A stretch of DNA of 64,000 bases from Pseudoduganella namucuonensis (GTDB lineage: Bacteria > Pseudomonadota > Gammaproteobacteria > Burkholderiales > Burkholderiaceae_D), in assembly GCF_900116645.1 (NCBI RefSeq), contig NZ_FPBO01000010.1, positions 124,001 to 188,000 of the forward strand. The letters are read 5' to 3'. The notes beneath the pieces are model-generated. The model worked only from the letters and a program-made list of their open reading frames with translations. It did not search any database and was not told where the DNA came from. The position numbers and the translations under genes were made by a program. Below are positions 13,520 to 25,008 of this stretch, in pieces (the first letter of the stretch is position 1; each line of letters opens with the position of its first letter).

Positions 13520-14578
13520 TTGAATACTACCGAATTGGCCCCAGGGGTTCCATCCAGACTGGTGATCGCGTCGCGCGAAAGCCGGCTCGCCATGTGGCAG
13601 GCCGAGCACGTGCGCGCGCGCTTGTCCGCATTATATCCACAGTGCAGCGTCGAAATCATCGGTATGACTACGCGGGGCGACCAGATCCTGGACCGCACCC
13701 TGTCCAAGGTCGGCGGCAAGGGCCTGTTCGTCAAGGAGCTGGAGGTGGCGATGGCCGAGGGCCGCGCCGACCTGGCCGTGCACTCGCTCAAGGACGTGCC
13801 GATGGAGTTGCCCGAGGGCTTCGCGCTGGCCGCCGTGCTCGAACGCGAGGACCCGCGCGACGCCTTCGTCTCCAACGACTACGCCTCGCTGGACGCGCTG
13901 CCGGCCGGCGCCGTGGTCGGCACCAGCAGCCTGCGCCGCCAGTCGCTGATCGCGGCGCGCCACCCGCACCTGGTGATCAAGCCGCTGCGCGGCAACCTGG
14001 ACACCCGGCTGGGCAAGCTCGACCGCGGCGACTACGCCGCCATCATCCTGGCCGCCGCCGGCCTCAAGCGCCTGGGCTTGCCGCAACGCATCCGCGCGCT
14101 GCTCGAGCCCGAGACCAGCCTGCCGGCCGCCGGCCAAGGCGCGATGGCGATCGAGATCGCCGAGCGCGGCGACGGCGTGGACCTGATGCGCCTGCTGGCG
14201 CCGCTGAACCACCTGCCGACTTTCCTGGCCGTGACGGCCGAGCGCAAGGTGTCCAAGGTGTTCGGCGGCAGCTGCCAGGTGCCACTGGCCGCCCACGCCA
14301 CCGTCGACGGCGAGGACATGTTCCTGCGCGCCATGGTCGCCACGCCGGACGGCAAGCGCGTGGCCAGCGCCGAGGTGCGCGGCCCGGCCGCCGACGCCGA
14401 GCGGCTGGGCGCCGACGTGGCCGAGCTGCTGCGCGGCCAGGACGCGGTCGAAATCCTGGCCGCCTGCCTGGCCGAGGCCGACGCGGCCGGCGCGGCCGCC
14501 GGTGGCCAGCCGGCCGCCACTGCGGCTGCGCCGGCCGCTCCCGGCGACGACGCGGGCGGCGGCCGGCCCGGCGCCTGA
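13520..14578 (+). CDS. hemC: Porphobilinogen deaminase (hydroxymethylbilane synthase)
   Basis: Joins four porphobilinogen units into hydroxymethylbilane in tetrapyrrole synthesis. Conserved stretches are [34 protein letters not shown] and [12 protein letters not shown]252 in GGSCQVPL is the cysteine that holds the dipyrromethane cofactor. At 352 residues it is longer than usual (about 310) because of a low-complexity Ala/Gly/Pro tail after residue 320. The frame appears to start with a TTG at 13520; a GTG at 13562 is the only nearby alternative and would cut into the conserved start. TAAAAT at 13463-13468 is a possible -10. Confidence 0.95.
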   Translation: MNTTELAPGVPSRLVIASRESRLAMWQAEHVRARLSALYPQCSVEIIGMTTRGDQILDRTLSKVGGKGLFVKELEVAMAEGRADLAVHSLKDVPMELPEGFALAAVLEREDPRDAFVSNDYASLDALPAGAVVGTSSLRRQSLIAARHPHLVIKPLRGNLDTRLGKLDRGDYAAIILAAAGLKRLGLPQRIRALLEPETSLPAAGQGAMAIEIAERGDGVDLMRLLAPLNHLPTFLAVTAERKVSKVFGGSCQVPLAAHATVDGEDMFLRAMVATPDGKRVASAEVRGPAADAERLGADVAELLRGQDAVEILAACLAEADAAGAAAGGQPAATAAAPAAPGDDAGGGRPGA

Positions 14579-14607
14579 GCCGCGCGCCCCCGTCCAGCGC
14601 TCCCCGG

Positions 14608-15375
14608 ATGCCCGCCCCCGTCGTCATCACCCGCCCGCTCGCGCAGGCGCGGCCGCTGGCCGCGCGCGTGGCGGCGCTCGGCCGTCCGGTCGAGGTGCTG
14701 CCGCTGCTGGAGATCTCCCCGCTGCCGGACACGGCCAAGCTGCGCGCCGCGCTGGCCGGCCTGGCCTCGTATGACATGGTGGCCTTCGTCTCGCCCAACG
14801 CCATCGACGCCGCCTTCGCCCACATCGACGCCTGGCCGGACGGCGTGACGGCGGCCGTGGTGGGCGAGGGCAGCCGCGCGTCGCTGGCCGCCCGCGGCGT
14901 GCCGGCGGCGCGTATCGTCAGCCCCGCCGACAGCGCCCACAGCGACACCGAACACCTGCTGCGCTCGCTGGACCTGGCGGCGCTGCGCGGCGCGCGCGTG
15001 CTGATCGTGCGCGGCGAGAGCGGCCGCGAGCTGATGGGCGACGCCTTCCGCGCCGCCGGCGCCGAGGTGGCCGTGGTGGCCGCCTACCGGCGCGCCGCGC
15101 CGCCGTTCACCGAGGCGCTGGCGGCGCGCCTGCTGGCGCTGCTGGCCGCCCCGGCCGACTGGATCATCACCAGCTCGGAGGCGCTGCGCGGCCTGCTGGC
15201 GCTGGTGCGGCAGTTGCCGGACGGCGAGCGCGCTGTGGCTAATTTGCAACAGCAACACTTGATCGTGCCCCACGCCCGCATTGCCGAAACGGCAAGCATG
15301 CTGGGCTTTCAACGCATCACGCGGACAGGATCAGGCGACGAACGCCTGCTCGCCGCGTTACAATCACGCCCATGA
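14608..15375 (+). CDS. hemD: Uroporphyrinogen-III synthase
   Basis: 255 residues. Closes and inverts ring D of hydroxymethylbilane to give uroporphyrinogen III. HemD is poorly conserved in sequence; here it is supported by VVITRPLAQARPLAARV at the N-terminus, DMVAFVSPNAIDAAF, VLIVRGESGRELMGDAF, the ITSSEALRGLLAL segment, and by its place between hemC and hemX. The start at 14608 lies 29 bases after the hemC stop, preceded by CCCCGG rather than a clear ribosome binding site. The stop overlaps the hemX start (ATGA). Confidence 0.93.
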   Translation: MPAPVVITRPLAQARPLAARVAALGRPVEVLPLLEISPLPDTAKLRAALAGLASYDMVAFVSPNAIDAAFAHIDAWPDGVTAAVVGEGSRASLAARGVPAARIVSPADSAHSDTEHLLRSLDLAALRGARVLIVRGESGRELMGDAFRAAGAEVAVVAAYRRAAPPFTEALAARLLALLAAPADWIITSSEALRGLLALVRQLPDGERAVANLQQQHLIVPHARIAETASMLGFQRITRTGSGDERLLAALQSRP

Positions 15376-16544
15376 ACGATTTGCCTACCATACCCGACTC
15401 CTCGGCGGCGCCCGGCGCGCCGTCGGACCAGCCGGTGGCCGCGCCCGCCGCCCCGGCGCCGGCCGCCGCCACCCCCGCCCCCGGCCCCGGTCCCTTCGAG
15501 GCGCGCCAGCGCCCGCTGGTGATCGCCATCGCCGTGCTCGGCATCCTGCTGGCGGCGCAGAGCTGGTCGTCGCACAACCAGATGCGCAAGCTGCGCGAGG
15601 AAATGGCGCGCCGCCTGCAGACGGCCGACACGGTCAACGTGGAGACCGGCAAGGTGACGCGCTCGGTGCAGGAGCTCAGCAAGGAGTTGCAGATCAAGGT
15701 CGGCATGCTGGAGAACCGCCAGAGCGAGGCCCAGAGCCAGCAGCTGGCGCTCGAGCAGCTGTACCAGGACCTGTCCAAGAACCGCGACGAGTGGGCGCTG
15801 GCCGAGATCGAACAGGTGCTGTCGACCGCCAGCCAGCAGCTGCAGCTGGCCGGCAACGTGCCCGGCGCGCTGATCGCGCTGCAGAACGCTGACCGCAGCC
15901 TGTCGCGCTCGGACAAGCCGCAGTTCATCACCATCCGCCGCGCCATCGCCAAGGACATCGACAAGCTCAAGGCCCTGCCCAGCGTGGACGCGGTGGGCCT
16001 GGCGCTGCGCCTGGACAACGTGACGGCGCAGATCGACACGCTGCCGATGCTGGCCGACGAGAAACCGGCGCTGCCGGCCCAGGCCGAGCGCCGCGCGCGC
16101 GCGGCCAAGCCGGCCAAGCCCGGCGCCAAGGGCGCGCCGGCCGAACCGGTCGACGACAGCCCGTGGCTGCACCAGGCGCAGGACGTGTGGCAGAGCTGGA
16201 GCGGCGAGATGTGGAACGACGTGCGCCAGTTGATCCGCGTGCGCAGCGTGGAGACGCCGGACGCGCTGATGCTGTCGCCGTCGCAGGCCTATTTCCTGCG
16301 CGAGAACCTCAAGCTGCGCCTGCTCAACGCGCGCATGGCCCTGCTGTCGCGCAACGAGGCCGCCTTCCGCGGCGACCTGATCGCCGCCCAGGAGGCGCTC
16401 GCCAAGTACTTCGACACCCGCGCCAAGGCCACGCAAAGCGTGCAGGCGCTGCTGCGCCAGGTGCAGGGCAGCAACCTCGCGATCGACATGCCGACGCTGT
16501 CCGACAGCCTGAACGCCGTGCGCAACTACAAAGCGAAATCGTAA
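15372..16544 (+). CDS. hemX: HemX family membrane protein (annotated as uroporphyrinogen-III C-methyltransferase-like)
   Basis: 390 residues: a Pro/Ala-rich cytoplasmic N-terminus of about 45 residues, one membrane helix at about 48-65 (PLVIAIAVLGILLAAQSW), then a long periplasmic region with coiled coil (residues 75-140) and the HemX domain. Despite the old database name, the protein has none of the SAM-binding motifs of real methyltransferases; it is thought to organise or regulate haem synthesis together with HemY. It overlaps hemD by four bases and sits four bases ahead of hemY, as in other Proteobacteria. Confidence 0.9.
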   Translation: MNDLPTIPDSSAAPGAPSDQPVAAPAAPAPAAATPAPGPGPFEARQRPLVIAIAVLGILLAAQSWSSHNQMRKLREEMARRLQTADTVNVETGKVTRSVQELSKELQIKVGMLENRQSEAQSQQLALEQLYQDLSKNRDEWALAEIEQVLSTASQQLQLAGNVPGALIALQNADRSLSRSDKPQFITIRRAIAKDIDKLKALPSVDAVGLALRLDNVTAQIDTLPMLADEKPALPAQAERRARAAKPAKPGAKGAPAEPVDDSPWLHQAQDVWQSWSGEMWNDVRQLIRVRSVETPDALMLSPSQAYFLRENLKLRLLNARMALLSRNEAAFRGDLIAAQEALAKYFDTRAKATQSVQALLRQVQGSNLAIDMPTLSDSLNAVRNYKAKS

Positions 16545-16548
16545 CGCC

Positions 16549-17745
16549 ATGCGTCTATTCCTCTGGTTACTCGCCCTGATGGCCGCCGCCATCGGCATCG
16601 CCGTGACGGCGCGCTTCAATCCGGGCAACGTGGTGCTGTTCTACCCGCCGCACCGCATCGACCTGTCGCTGAACCTGTTCGTGCTGCTGATGGCGGCGCT
16701 GTTCGGCTTCCTGTACCTGATCGTCGGCGCCGTGCGCAGCACGCTGCAGATGCCGGCCCGCGTGGCCGCCTACCGCCAGCGCAAGCGCGAGCGCGACGGC
16801 AACAAGGGCCTGCGCGACGCCTTGAAGGCGCTGTTCGAGGGCCGCTTCGGCCACGCCGAGAAGGCCGCGCTGCGCGCCTCCGAGCTGCCCGAGAACGCCG
16901 GCGTGGCCGCGCTGATCGGCGCCCGCGCCGCGCACCGCATGCGCCAGAACCAGCGCCGCGACAACTGGCTGGCCAAGATCGCCGACGACGGCGCCATGAA
17001 GACCGCGCGCCTGATGACGATGACGGAGCTGCTGGTGGACGACCACCAGCCCGAGGCGGCGCTGGAGGCCGTGCGCGAATTGAGCGCCAGCGGCACGCGC
17101 CACATCCACGCGCTGCAATGGTCGCTCAAGGCGCAGCAGCAGGCCAAGAACTGGCCCGAGGTGCTGCGCCTGGTGCGTTCGCTGGACAAGCACAAGGCGC
17201 TGCACCCGGCGCTGTCGGCGCGGCTGCGCGAGCTGGCCTACAACGACCTGCTGTCGGACCGCGCGCACGACGCCGAGTCGCTGCGCCGGGTGTGGTCCAC
17301 CATCCCGACCGCCGACCGCGTCAAGCCCTACGTGGCCTGCCGCGCCGCCGCCGCCATGAACGAGCGCGGCCTGCACGACGAGGCGCGCGTGGTGGCCGAG
17401 GAGGCGCTGGGGGCCAACTGGGACGAGCGCGTGGTGCGCGCCTACCGCGACGCGGCCGCGCCGGCCGGTTCGGCCGCGCTGCTGGCGCAGATCGAGCATT
17501 GCGAGCGCTGGGTGCACGAGCGCCCGGCCGACGCCGAGCTGGCGCTGACCCTGGGTTCGCTGTGCCTGAAGCAGAAGCTGTGGGGCAAGGCGCAGCGCCA
17601 CCTGGAGCAGGCGCTGTCCGAGGCGGGCGACCCGCGCATGGTGCGCGAGGCCCATTTGAAGCTGGCGCAGCTGCACGAGGCGCTGCAGCAGCCCGAGGAG
17701 GCCGCCAGCCACTACCGCCAGTGCGCGCTGGCCACCATCCTGTGA
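16549..17745 (+). CDS. hemY: HemY, inner membrane TPR protein of the haem operon
   Basis: 398 residues with two membrane helices near the start (about 1-22, LFLWLLALMAAAIGIAV, and 40-62, LNLFVLLMAALFGFLYLIVG) and then a helical TPR-rich region. The proteobacterial HemY is unrelated to the Bacillus protoporphyrinogen oxidase of the same name; its exact role in haem supply is unresolved in the literature. It closes the hemC-D-X-Y operon. A GC-rich palindrome follows between its stop and the convergent TonB receptor gene. Confidence 0.92.
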   Translation: MRLFLWLLALMAAAIGIAVTARFNPGNVVLFYPPHRIDLSLNLFVLLMAALFGFLYLIVGAVRSTLQMPARVAAYRQRKRERDGNKGLRDALKALFEGRFGHAEKAALRASELPENAGVAALIGARAAHRMRQNQRRDNWLAKIADDGAMKTARLMTMTELLVDDHQPEAALEAVRELSASGTRHIHALQWSLKAQQQAKNWPEVLRLVRSLDKHKALHPALSARLRELAYNDLLSDRAHDAESLRRVWSTIPTADRVKPYVACRAAAAMNERGLHDEARVVAEEALGANWDERVVRAYRDAAAPAGSAALLAQIEHCERWVHERPADAELALTLGSLCLKQKLWGKAQRHLEQALSEAGDPRMVREAHLKLAQLHEALQQPEEAASHYRQCALATIL

Positions 17746-17767
17746 GTTAAACCACGGGCCTGCCCCA

Positions 17768-17794
17768 GGGGGCGGACCCGGCGGGTCCGACCCC
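17768..17794. repeat. Dispersed GGGGTCGGACCC palindrome, copy 1
   Basis: An imperfect inverted repeat between the convergent hemY and TonB receptor genes: GGGGCGGACCC, a GGC loop, then GGGTCCGACCCC, so one arm lacks a T. It is the same family as the copies at 20573, 27699 and 48136. By position it can act as a bidirectional transcript end. Confidence 0.8.
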
Positions 17795-17814
17795 GGCCTT
17801 CGCCGTCGGGGTGC

Positions 17815-19746
17815 CTAGAACCGCGCGGTCAGCATCACATTCACGCTGCGCCCGAACACCACCGGGTTGACCGGCTGCCGCGCCGCGTTGCCCGAGGCGA
17901 ACTCGCGGTGGCGCCGGTTGAACAGGTTGGCGGCGTTGACCGCCACGTCCATCGTCGGCGACAGGCGCAGCGCCCAGTGCAGGTCCAGCACCGTGTAGGA
18001 CGGCACCGCCGGCGACGGCAGCCTGCCGACGTGGCGCAGCGTCACATCCCATTCCTGCCGCGCGTCCAGGTTCCACTTCGAACGCAGGGTCAGCTGCGCG
18101 CGCGGGTCGTTGCCCTGCGGCGACTGCGGCGTCACGCCGCCGCTGAAGCTCTGGTGCTGCAGCATGCCGCCGGCGTCGATCGACCAGGCCGGCGTCACCT
18201 GGTGGGCGACGGTCGCCTCCAGGCCCTGCACCTGGCCGTGGACCTGGTTGTCCAGCACCAGCGTCCGGTCCGGCAGCGCGCCGATGCTGCGCAGGCGGCG
18301 GTATTGCGTGTGGTAGGCCACCAGCGAATACGTCAGCGCGTTGCCATGACTGGCGCGCCGGCCCAGTTCCAGCGTGTCGGCCAGTTCGGCGCGGAAGTCC
18401 GGGCCGCCGGCCAGCTGGTACGGCGCCCTGCCGGGGATGTAAAACTCGGTGTCGATGCGGGACGGGGCCCGCACCGCGCGCGCCAGTCCGGCCCACCAGA
18501 TGCCCTCGGCCGTGGGCTTCCACGCCAGCTTCATGCTGGGCAGCCACTCCACGCCCGTGTAGATGTTGGATTCCAGCCGCAGGCCCAGCGTCAGCCGCAT
18601 ATTGTTCGGCAGGTCCTGCTCCTGCTGGGCGAACAGGTTGGCCCAGCGCAGCTGGCGCCGCGCCGGCAGGAAGGCCAGCGCGGCGCTGTTGGTGACGCGG
18701 TCGTTGGCCAGCCGGTAGCCGCCGCCGAAGGTGCGCTGGCGGCCGTTCAGCTCGGGCTGGCTGTACTGCAGGTCCAGGTCCAGCGTGTTGAGCTGCTGGG
18801 CGAAGGTGCCGGGGATCTCGCGTTCCGTGCGGTCGAGGTAGCCCTGGACGTGCCAGCTGCCGCCGTCCGCCGTGGCGCGCTCCCAGCGCGCCACCAGGTT
18901 GGCGCCGCTGAGCCGCACGCGGCCCGGCGCGGGCTGCTGCGCCGTGGGCTGCTGCTGCGCGCCGTCGCGGTACAGGTCGCCCAGCAGGCTCATGCCGTCG
19001 CCGCCGTCGCGCCAGTCGGCCCGGAAGCCGGCCTGTGCGCGCACCTGCTCGTCGCGGGCCCGCGGCCCGGCCAGCGTGGCGCTGCGGCGTTCGCGGTCGG
19101 CCTTGGCGTAGACCCGGTAGGCGCCGCCACCGCCCAGCGCGCCGCTGTGGCGGTAGGCCGTCCCGAGGCCGGCCTGGCCGCCCCCCAGCTGGGCCAGGTC
19201 GCCGTCGGCCGCCTGCGCGCGGCGCGTGATGATGTTGATCACGCCGTTGACGGCGTTGGTGCCCCACAGCGTGCCGCCGGGCCCGCTGACCACCTCGATG
19301 CGGTCGATGTCGGCCAGCAGCACGTCCTGCGCGTCCCAGAACACGCCGGAATACAAGGGCGTGTAGACGGTGCGGCCATCGATCATGACCAGCAGCTTGT
19401 TGGCGGTGGTGGTGTTGGAGCCGCGCGCGCTGATCGCGTACGAACTGGCGTTGATGCGCGCCACCTGCAGGTTCGAGGCCAGCCGCAGCGCCTCGGGCAG
19501 GGTGCGGGCGCCGGCGCGGCGGATCGCGTCGGCGGTGAGCACCTGGATGGACGCGGCGGCGTCGGCCAGCCGCTCCTCCTTGCGGGACACCGAGGTGATG
19601 CGGAAATCGCTGAGCTCCTCCAGCGACAGGTCGACGAAATTGACCGGGGTCTGGGCGTTGGCCAGGCAATGGCCGGCGCCCAGCGTGGCGCTCGCCGCCA
19701 GCAGTGCGCGCAGGCACAGGCGCGGGTGCAGGGCCGGGAAATCCAT
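17815..19746 (-). CDS. TonB-dependent outer membrane receptor
   Basis: 643 residues. A signal peptide (about residues 1-30, LCLRALLAASATLGAGHCLANAQ) is followed by a plug domain (about 45-165) with SAISARGSNTTTANKLLVMIDGR-like features and VSGPGGTLWGTNAVNGVINIITR, the classic plug signature, and then a beta barrel that ends in the aromatic-terminated strand VNVMLTARF. The chosen ATG at 19746 has AGAGGAAC upstream. The N-terminal DLSLEELSDFRITSVSRKEERL places it in the large group of receptors without an obvious substrate assignment. It sits alone, so siderophore, vitamin or carbohydrate uptake are all possible. Confidence 0.9.
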   Translation of the reverse strand: MDFPALHPRLCLRALLAASATLGAGHCLANAQTPVNFVDLSLEELSDFRITSVSRKEERLADAAASIQVLTADAIRRAGARTLPEALRLASNLQVARINASSYAISARGSNTTTANKLLVMIDGRTVYTPLYSGVFWDAQDVLLADIDRIEVVSGPGGTLWGTNAVNGVINIITRRAQAADGDLAQLGGGQAGLGTAYRHSGALGGGGAYRVYAKADRERRSATLAGPRARDEQVRAQAGFRADWRDGGDGMSLLGDLYRDGAQQQPTAQQPAPGRVRLSGANLVARWERATADGGSWHVQGYLDRTEREIPGTFAQQLNTLDLDLQYSQPELNGRQRTFGGGYRLANDRVTNSAALAFLPARRQLRWANLFAQQEQDLPNNMRLTLGLRLESNIYTGVEWLPSMKLAWKPTAEGIWWAGLARAVRAPSRIDTEFYIPGRAPYQLAGGPDFRAELADTLELGRRASHGNALTYSLVAYHTQYRRLRSIGALPDRTLVLDNQVHGQVQGLEATVAHQVTPAWSIDAGGMLQHQSFSGGVTPQSPQGNDPRAQLTLRSKWNLDARQEWDVTLRHVGRLPSPAVPSYTVLDLHWALRLSPTMDVAVNAANLFNRRHREFASGNAARQPVNPVVFGRSVNVMLTARF

Positions 19747-19988
19747 AGGCGTTCCTCTAGTGTGGGCGGCGAGCCGGGGCGCGTATTCTGCCCAGGACAA
19801 AGCAAGAAAGGTTCCCGCCGCCTCGATGTGCTGAAGATTCTATCACCGACAACTTTTCCGCTCATGCAATTCCGGTGCGCGAACGGTGGTTTGTTGCGTG
19901 CCGACACAGCCGGCGGGAGGCGCGACGGCCCGTACTTCGCTATAATTGCGCGGTTAAACTTTCAACATGCATTAAAACCGAGGAAAAC

Positions 19989-20531
19989 ATGAGCCTGAAT
20001 AAAGTATCGTCCGGCCGCGACGTGCCCAACGACTTCAACGTGATCATCGAAATCCCGATGAACGCGGATCCGATCAAGTACGAAGTGGACAAGGAATCGG
20101 GCGCGATCTTCGTCGACCGCTTCATGGGCACCGCGATGCACTACCCGTGCAACTACGGCTACGTGCCGAACACGCTGTCCGACGACGGCGACCCGGTCGA
20201 CGTGCTGGTCATCACCCCGTTCCCGCTGATCCCGGGCGTGGTGGTGCGCTGCCGTCCCATCGGCGTGCTGAAGATGACCGACGAATCCGGCGAGGACGCG
20301 AAAGTGCTGGCCGTGCCGGTCGACAAGGTGCTGCCGATCTACAGCCACTGGCAAAAGCCGGAAGACCTGAACGAACTGCGCCTGCGCCAGATCCAGCACT
20401 TCTTCGAGCACTACAAGGACCTGGAAAAAGGCAAATGGGTCAAGATCGACGGCTGGTACGGCCCCGAGGAAGCCAAGAAGGAAATCGTCAACGGCGTCGC
20501 CTCCTACAACAAGGAAAACAGCGCCGCTTAA
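19989..20531 (+). CDS. ppa: Inorganic pyrophosphatase
   Basis: 180-residue family I soluble pyrophosphatase that hydrolyses PPi and pulls biosynthetic reactions forward. The substrate and metal sites are seen in [30 protein letters not shown], and [11 protein letters not shown], the family signature with its Asp triad. The start at 19989 has GAGG ten bases upstream. A perfect TATAAT lies at 19941-19946, giving a short untranslated leader. Downstream is palindrome copy 2, shared with the convergent pcaD gene. Confidence 0.97.
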   Translation: MSLNKVSSGRDVPNDFNVIIEIPMNADPIKYEVDKESGAIFVDRFMGTAMHYPCNYGYVPNTLSDDGDPVDVLVITPFPLIPGVVVRCRPIGVLKMTDESGEDAKVLAVPVDKVLPIYSHWQKPEDLNELRLRQIQHFFEHYKDLEKGKWVKIDGWYGPEEAKKEIVNGVASYNKENSAA

Positions 20532-20555
20532 TCGCCGCAACGCCGTTTCGACCGG

Positions 20556-20620
20556 AACCAGACGCGAGGGCTGGGGTCGGACCCGCCGGGTCCGACCCCG
20601 GTTTCCGCCTCTGGTTTTTT
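20556..20620. repeat. Dispersed GGGGTCGGACCC palindrome, copy 2, acting as a terminator
   Basis: The core at 20573-20599 is a perfect 12-bp inverted repeat (GGGGTCGGACCC, GCC loop). Around it an outer stem forms between AACCAGA (20556-20562) and TCTGGTT (20610-20616), followed by further T residues to 20620. The whole makes a long two-part hairpin with a T tract, exactly at the end of ppa and overlapping the pcaD stop codon. Confidence 0.85.
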
Positions 20621-21396
20621 CACGCCAGGAAGTCGAGCAGCGCCCGGGTGAACCGCGCGGGCGACTCCACGTTCGAGATGTGCGAGGCGGGCAGCGTCGC
20701 CACCCTGGAGTCGCCGATCTCCGCGCGCATTGCCTCCGCGTCCGCCACCGTCGTCACCGGATCGAGCGATCCGGCGATGATCAGCGTGGGCGCCGGCACC
20801 GCGTGCAGCGCGCCGCGCATGTCGGCCGCCGCCAGCGCCTCGCAGCAGGCGGCATAGCCGGCCGGGTCCTGCGCGCGCAGCGCGTCCGTCATGCGCGCCA
20901 CCGTCGGCGCCTCGCGCTCCGCGAAACCGGCGCCGAACCAGCGCGAGGCCGCGCCGTCGGCGATCCCGCCCAGGCCGTGCGCGCGCACGGCGGCCGCGCG
21001 GCTTTGCCACCCCTCGGCCGTGCCCACCCTGGCCGCCGTGTTGGCCAGCACCAGTTTGATCAGCCGCCGCGGCGCGTGCACGCCCAGCCATTGCCCCGTC
21101 ACGCCGCCCATCGACAGGCCGCAGAAGTGCGCGCGTTCAATGTCCAGGTGATCCAGCAGCGCGAGCACGTCGCCTCCCAGTTGCTCCAGCGTGTAAGGTC
21201 CCGGCGGGCTGGCCGAGCGGCCGTGGCCGCGCGTGTCGTAGCGCAGCACGTGGAAGCGGGACACCAGCGCCGCGGCCTGCGCGTCCCACATGCCCAGGTC
21301 CGTGCCCAGCGAATTGGAAAAGACCAGGCAGGGCAGGTGGCGCTCGCCATCGGTGCGGTAGTGGATGCTGGTGTGGTTGATGTCTGCTACGGGCAT
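20620..21396 (-). CDS. pcaD: 3-oxoadipate enol-lactonase
   Basis: 258-residue alpha/beta hydrolase that opens 3-oxoadipate enol-lactone to 3-oxoadipate, the last step encoded here. Catalytic Ser is in GLSMGG, Asp in AGSLDPVT and His in LPASHISNVE; the oxyanion region is FSNSLGTDLGMWD, very typical of this enzyme. The start at 21396 lies two bases after the benE stop, so it is the promoter-distal gene of the ben/cat run. In catechol branches the same gene is often named catD. Confidence 0.93.
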   Translation of the reverse strand: MPVADINHTSIHYRTDGERHLPCLVFSNSLGTDLGMWDAQAAALVSRFHVLRYDTRGHGRSASPPGPYTLEQLGGDVLALLDHLDIERAHFCGLSMGGVTGQWLGVHAPRRLIKLVLANTAARVGTAEGWQSRAAAVRAHGLGGIADGAASRWFGAGFAEREAPTVARMTDALRAQDPAGYAACCEALAAADMRGALHAVPAPTLIIAGSLDPVTTVADAEAMRAEIGDSRVATLPASHISNVESPARFTRALLDFLA

Positions 21397-21398
21397 GC

Positions 21399-22682
21399 TC
21401 AGGCTTTCGTATCGGATGGTTTGCGGCGCAGCGCCAGGTAGGCGAACATGCCGATCGCGGCGCCCCAGAAGGCCGAGCCCAGGCCGAGGAAGCTCATGCC
21501 GGACGCGGTGGCCAGGAAGGTGATGACGGACGCCTCGCGGTGTTCCTCGTCGGCGATGGCCCCCATCAGGTTGCTGGTGATGGCGCCCAGCAGGGCCAGG
21601 CCCGCCAGCACCGCCACCAGTTCCCGCGGCAGGCTGGCGAACAGCGCGACGATGGTGCCCGCCAGCGTGCCGCCGATGATGTAGAACACGCCATTGGCCA
21701 TGCCGGCGACGTAGCGGCGCCGGGGATCCTCGTGCGCGTCCCTGCCGGTGCACAGCGCCGCCGTGATCGAGGCGATGACGATGGTGATGCCGCCGAAGCA
21801 GGCCACGGCCAGCGACGCCAGGCCGGTCGCGCCCATGACGGGCCGGGCGCTGGTCTCGTAGCCGGACAGCCTGAGGATGGCCATGCCCGGCAGGAACTGG
21901 CCGCTCAGGCTGACCAGCACCAGCGGGATGGCGAAGCTGAAGGTCGCGCCCCAGCTCCAGTCCGGCCGTATCCACCGCGGCTGGGCGAAGGAGACGCGCA
22001 CGGCGCCCAGGTCGGCCTGTCCCGCGAGCCAGGCGATGGCGGCGCCGGTCAGCATGACGACGATCACCGCGTAGCGCGGCGCCAGCCGCTTGCACAACAC
22101 ATAGGCCGCCACCATGCCCAGGGCCAGCGCGGGCATGGTCGACACCGAGCGGAAGGTGTTGACGCCGAACTGGAACAGGATGCCCGCCATCATGCCGGCC
22201 GCGATGCCCTTGGGGATGTGGCGTATCAGCCGGTCGAAGCAGCCCGACAGGCCGATCAGCAGCAACAGCGCCGCCGCCACGATGTAGGCGCCGACGGCCT
22301 CGTTGATCGACATGGCCGGAAACAGCGTGACGAGCAGGGCGGTGCCGGGCGCCGACCAGGCCGTGATGACGGGTGTCTTGAGGCGCCAGCTGAGCCACAG
22401 GCCCGACAGCCCGGCGCCGATCGAGATGGCCCAGATCCACGACGACATCATCTCCCGCGACACCTGGGCCGCGTTGGCCGCCTGGAAAAAGATCACCAGC
22501 GGCCCCGAGTACGAAATCACCACCGCCAGGAACCCCGCCAGCAGCGCCGTCCACGAAAAAGACCCCAGGGTTAATTTCCGCCCGCCGGCCGGTAAATACC
22601 CCAGGGGTGATTTTCCCGATAAATACCCCTGGGGTATTTTCGGCGGCGCGAGGGGGTGCGGGGGGACGGGGGGACGGGACAT
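21399..22682 (-). CDS. benE: BenE family benzoate/H+ symporter
   Basis: A membrane protein with about 12 helices; the family core begins at GSFSWTALLAGFLAVVISYSGPLVIFFQAA and runs to the end, giving about 385 residues of real transporter. It takes up benzoate for the neighbouring dioxygenase. The start is uncertain: the first ATG after the benD stop is at 22682, which makes the first 40 or so residues a Pro-rich leader plus the translation of three CCCC(T/A)GGGG repeats (PQGYLSG, PLGYLP). Known BenE proteins lack such a leader, so real translation may begin later at a non-ATG codon. Lies between benD and pcaD. Confidence 0.87.
   Translation of the reverse strand: MSRPPVPPHPLAPPKIPQGYLSGKSPLGYLPAGGRKLTLGSFSWTALLAGFLAVVISYSGPLVIFFQAANAAQVSREMMSSWIWAISIGAGLSGLWLSWRLKTPVITAWSAPGTALLVTLFPAMSINEAVGAYIVAAALLLLIGLSGCFDRLIRHIPKGIAAGMMAGILFQFGVNTFRSVSTMPALALGMVAAYVLCKRLAPRYAVIVVMLTGAAIAWLAGQADLGAVRVSFAQPRWIRPDWSWGATFSFAIPLVLVSLSGQFLPGMAILRLSGYETSARPVMGATGLASLAVACFGGITIVIASITAALCTGRDAHEDPRRRYVAGMANGVFYIIGGTLAGTIVALFASLPRELVAVLAGLALLGAITSNLMGAIADEEHREASVITFLATASGMSFLGLGSAFWGAAIGMFAYLALRRKPSDTKA
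22562..22639. repeat. Three AAATACCCC(T/A)GGGGTATTT-type palindromes at the benD/benE junction
   Basis: A perfect 19-base palindrome AAATACCCC-T-GGGGTATTT is at 22621-22639; a near-perfect one is at 22594-22613; a decayed half (ACCCCAGGGTTAATTT) is at 22562-22577. The spacing is about 27-32 bases. They lie over the presumed translation start of benE and are either an operator array or a small repetitive element. Confidence 0.75.
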
Positions 22683-22689
22683 GGCGCGC

Positions 22690-25004
<2,315 letters not shown>

Positions 25005-25008
<4 letters not shown>
